Source: Acidobacteriaceae bacterium
GTDB taxonomy: Bacteria; Acidobacteriota; Terriglobia; Terriglobales; SbA1
Assembly: GCA_003156615.1 (NCBI GenBank)
Contig: PMHI01000425.1
Location: 16,326 to 25,387 of the forward strand
Direction of reading: 5' to 3'
Length of the DNA stretch: 9,062 bases
The notes beneath the pieces are model-generated. The model did no database searches, was not told the origin of the DNA, and saw only the letters and a list, made by a program, of their open reading frames with translations. The first letter of the stretch is position 1. Each line of letters starts with the position of its first letter. A program made the translations under genes and the position numbers. This document shows positions 6,875 through 9,062 of this stretch, in pieces.

Positions 6875-6918
6875 AAAAAACGTGAGAGCTTTGTCGACTC
6901 CGGGTGGGCGCTCTCACG
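6875..6918 (-). terminator. Rho-independent terminator of the kinase gene
   Basis: Read on the minus strand: CGTGAGAGC, a 20-base loop, GCTCTCACG, then TTTTTT. The nine-base-pair stem is perfect (arms 6881-6889 and 6910-6918) and the T-tract is 6875-6880. It lies 83 bases past the kinase stop codon. On the plus strand no T-tract follows the second arm, so it serves only the minus-strand gene. The loop is longer than usual. Confidence 0.8.
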
Positions 6919-7001
6919 CGACACGGATACACTTCGCCGCTCCCGCCCCGCGCGGGGGATCGAAAGCTTTCACGCGCCGAGTCTGGTTCTCGCAGTGCGG
7001 C

Positions 7002-9062
7002 TCATTGTTTCAGGTCGGCGGGCCAGTTGGTGATCAGGGTGAGGGGTTCGCTCTGGGATTGCGGGAGAACGGTGTTCATCACGAATTTCTTGCCGTCAGC
7101 GGAAGCAGTATAGATTCCCGTCGGACCGCTCACCACGCTGGCCTTGAACAGGGCATGGGGCGTGCCCAGTTGCAGGTTGGCGCTGTTTTGCTGGATATCC
7201 ACCGCCATCAACTGCTGGTCAATCGACCAGAAGTACAGTTCTTTGCCGTCATTCCGCCAGGTTGGTCTTGCTCCGCCGGCGGTTGATACCTGCCAGCGGC
7301 CAGCGCCGCCTGGGAAGGGCTGGATGTAAACCTCCATGCGGCCAGTCTCATCGTTGCTATAGGCCAGCCACTTGCCGTCGGGCGAAAATGAGGGCGTGAC
7401 ATCCAGGAAATTCGTGGCTATTACAGCGAACGGCTTTTGCTCGCCGGATTTATCCGGGAACATGGGCAGCGCCCAGATATCCCAGCCCGTGCTGGATTTG
7501 GGATCGTGCCGCATGTAGGCAATGTAGCGGCCGTCCGGCACAACGGAAAATACATAGTCGGTAACGCCGGGGGTTTCGAGCAGCTTCTCCTTGTTGCCTG
7601 TGCCGTCGGCGTTTTGACGGTAGAGGGAGTCGTTCGTGCCGGACGGCCCGTAACTGAAGACGATAGATTTTCCGTCGGGCCACCAGACCGGGTCGCCGCT
7701 CGATTGCGGGCCAAAGGTGATGCGGGTTTTGGTGTGGCGGGCGAGGTCGATCACCCAAATGTCGCCGAGACCGTTGACTTCGATGTCCACGGCCAACTTG
7801 CTTCCGTCGGGGGAAAGCTCGGGCCAGTAGTAATCGGCGGTTTCGGGCAGTACGGGTTCACCCTGCTTGCCGGATGCGTCGTACCAGACGAGTTGAGATC
7901 CGCCGCCAGCGAGACCGTGCTGGTAGAGCAGTTCGCCGTTCGCCGAGGCCGTTAGGATGCCTCGCCATGTGTCGGTATTAACCGCGACGTGGTCAGCTAT
8001 GGGCTTGGCTTCGCCCTCCAGTTCCAGACTGCGCAGGTTGAAACTTTGCGCCATCAGCGTGCTGTCGCGAACGAACAACAGCTGTCCAGGAGCGGCATAA
8101 ATAGCGTTGGAATCATTGCGCAGCAGCAACTTGGGCTCCTTCGAATCGAGCGCAGCCAAGTAGACGCCGCTGTCTGGGCTCGATGCTCCGTGAGCGAAGT
8201 AGAGATAGTGGTTGCCGTCAGGAAGAAATTGCGGCCAACGATGGGAAGTCTCCTTGCCGTCAACGGTGGTCAAGGGGACTGGCGTGCCCCCGGCAGCATC
8301 GACCCGCGCCACGCCCCCAGTCGAATCCGGAGCGAAAACGATCGTGCCACTGTTGTTCCATGTTCCTCCGCGTCCGACCTTTGCGTCGCAAAGAGCCTGC
8401 GGTGGGCCACCGCTGGCGTCGACCTTGTTCAGTTTTCTCGCGGCGAAGAACGCGACGTAGCGGCTGTCTGCGGACCAGAACGGATAGATGGCCCCGTCGG
8501 TTCCCGACATCGGCTGCGCGATCGTGGAATTCAGCGGCCGAACCCACAGCACTTGCTTGCCCTCTGTGCTTTTGGCCACGAACGCGATTCGCCGCCCGTC
8601 TGGCGAAAGCACTGGCGGGCCGGCGTCGTTTCCGGTCAGTAGGAAAGTGGCCTTCTCCGGTGGGAGGATGTAGGAGTGAACCGAGACCTGCGGTGCGCGA
8701 AGGGATTGCAAGTAGGCCGCCGCGAACGCAACCGCGGCGACGGCGAGCACTCCGGCCGCAACCCACGGCAGCCACGACCGGCGCGCAGGCACGACGGTGG
8801 GAGGTTGCGCGGAAGTCGCCGGCGCCTCGGCGATCGCCTGCAACTGGAGCTTCAGGTCATGCGCAGTCTGGATGCGCTCGTCAGGATCTTTGTCGAGGCA
8901 TAGTCGAATGACGCGGTCCAGCCCCGGCGGCGTCTGGGGTCGCAGAGTCCTGACGGAAGGCGGATCGACGGCGAGAATCTGCCCCACGATGCTGGCCTGC
9001 GTCTTACCTTCAAAGGTGCGCTTGCCCGTCACCATCTCGAACAGCATCACGCCGAAGGCGAA
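7002..9062 (-). CDS. Membrane Ser/Thr protein kinase with PD40/TolB-like propeller, 3' part (5' end outside window)
   Basis: The frame is open from the right edge (first full codon 9062-9060) to TGA at 7004-7002, giving 686 visible residues. The apparent start at 9050 is an internal GTG, because FAFGVMLFEMVTGKRTFEGK is the continuous C-lobe of a Hanks-type kinase. The C-lobe ends at about 8826 (LCLDKDPDERIQTAHDL, with the conserved Arg of the last subdomain); the ATP-binding and catalytic loops lie outside the window. After a Pro-rich linker, one transmembrane helix lies at 8706-8771 (LPWVAAGVLAVAAVAFAAAY). The rest is a propeller with about nine PD40-like motifs, for example LSPDGRRIAFVA, WWPDGKSIVFS, FSPDGKWLAYSND and WRNDGKELYFW. 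The kinase would face the cytoplasm and the propeller the periplasm, so it probably senses an external ligand or protein; targets are unknown. The architecture is typical of Acidobacteriota. It converges on the glycosidase gene and ends with its own terminator. Confidence 0.92.
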   Translation of the reverse strand, partial: FAFGVMLFEMVTGKRTFEGKTQASIVGQILAVDPPSVRTLRPQTPPGLDRVIRLCLDKDPDERIQTAHDLKLQLQAIAEAPATSAQPPTVVPARRSWLPWVAAGVLAVAAVAFAAAYLQSLRAPQVSVHSYILPPEKATFLLTGNDAGPPVLSPDGRRIAFVAKSTEGKQVLWVRPLNSTIAQPMSGTDGAIYPFWSADSRYVAFFAARKLNKVDASGGPPQALCDAKVGRGGTWNNSGTIVFAPDSTGGVARVDAAGGTPVPLTTVDGKETSHRWPQFLPDGNHYLYFAHGASSPDSGVYLAALDSKEPKLLLRNDSNAIYAAPGQLLFVRDSTLMAQSFNLRSLELEGEAKPIADHVAVNTDTWRGILTASANGELLYQHGLAGGGSQLVWYDASGKQGEPVLPETADYYWPELSPDGSKLAVDIEVNGLGDIWVIDLARHTKTRITFGPQSSGDPVWWPDGKSIVFSYGPSGTNDSLYRQNADGTGNKEKLLETPGVTDYVFSVVPDGRYIAYMRHDPKSSTGWDIWALPMFPDKSGEQKPFAVIATNFLDVTPSFSPDGKWLAYSNDETGRMEVYIQPFPGGAGRWQVSTAGGARPTWRNDGKELYFWSIDQQLMAVDIQQNSANLQLGTPHALFKASVVSGPTGIYTASADGKKFVMNTVLPQSQSEPLTLITNWPADLKQ

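Larger units (their letters stand above)
6673..7001. other. Spacer between convergent genes
   Basis: No supported gene was found; frames crossing it are out-of-frame extensions of the flanking genes. It contains a bulged hairpin at 6702-6725 (CCGC, bulge, GTGG, loop TTCGG, CCAC, GCGG) 30 bases after the glycosidase stop, without a T-tract. It also holds repeat copy B (6795-6848), the minus-strand terminator (6875-6918) and a perfect 12-bp GC palindrome, CCCCGCGCGGGG, at 6946-6957. Confidence 0.6.

Noticed and set aside
6881..6918. Hairpin as a bidirectional terminator serving the glycosidase gene too
   Set aside because: The T-tract exists only on the minus strand; downstream of the second arm on the plus strand there is none.
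1..9062. CRISPR array, tRNA or rRNA gene, transposase, toxin-antitoxin or phage-defence system
   Set aside because: None showed recognisable sequence signs on either strand, and the ankyrin and kinase genes alone are not evidence for a defence system.

Overview
The window looks like chromosomal DNA of a member of the Acidobacteriota (GC-rich). This rests on gene content, not on a marker gene. It combines a membrane Ser/Thr kinase fused to a PD40/TolB-like propeller, a remnant of a carboxypeptidase-regulatory-domain/TonB-receptor-type protein, a secreted prolyl oligopeptidase, an ankyrin protein with a familiar C-terminal pattern, and a secreted discoidin-bearing glycosidase. No rRNA, tRNA, CRISPR array, insertion sequence or integrase was seen.

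Layout, left to right. Positions 2-700 (+) hold the 3' part of an ankyrin-repeat gene that enters from the left edge. Positions 701-1051 are a non-coding spacer with a strong hairpin and one copy of a diverged intergenic repeat. Positions 1052-3232 (+) encode a secreted S9A prolyl oligopeptidase with a complete catalytic triad. Positions 3354-3731 (+) encode a small four-helix membrane protein with its own extended -10 promoter. Positions 3732-4181 are non-coding and end in a sigma70-like promoter. Positions 4182-4524 (+) are a frameshifted, truncated N-terminus of a TonB-receptor-type protein. Positions 4540-6672 (+) encode a secreted glycoside-hydrolase-like protein with an internal F5/8 type C (discoidin) domain. 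Positions 6673-7001 separate convergent genes and hold a second repeat copy and a rho-independent terminator serving the minus strand. Positions 7002-9062 (-) hold the 3' part of a Ser/Thr kinase gene that runs off the right edge.

The genes do not form one obvious operon: spacers are long and several genes have their own signals. The likely theme is extracytoplasmic degradation and sensing. The peptidase and the glycosidase carry signal peptides, and the kinase would place its propeller outside the membrane. The receptor remnant directly upstream of the glycosidase suggests a former uptake-plus-hydrolysis pair whose uptake half has decayed.

I found no clearly new multi-gene system. The best leads are the diverged repeat shared by two distant intergenic spacers, the glycosidase whose expected Asn-Glu acid/base motif reads Glu-Glu, and the receptor remnant.
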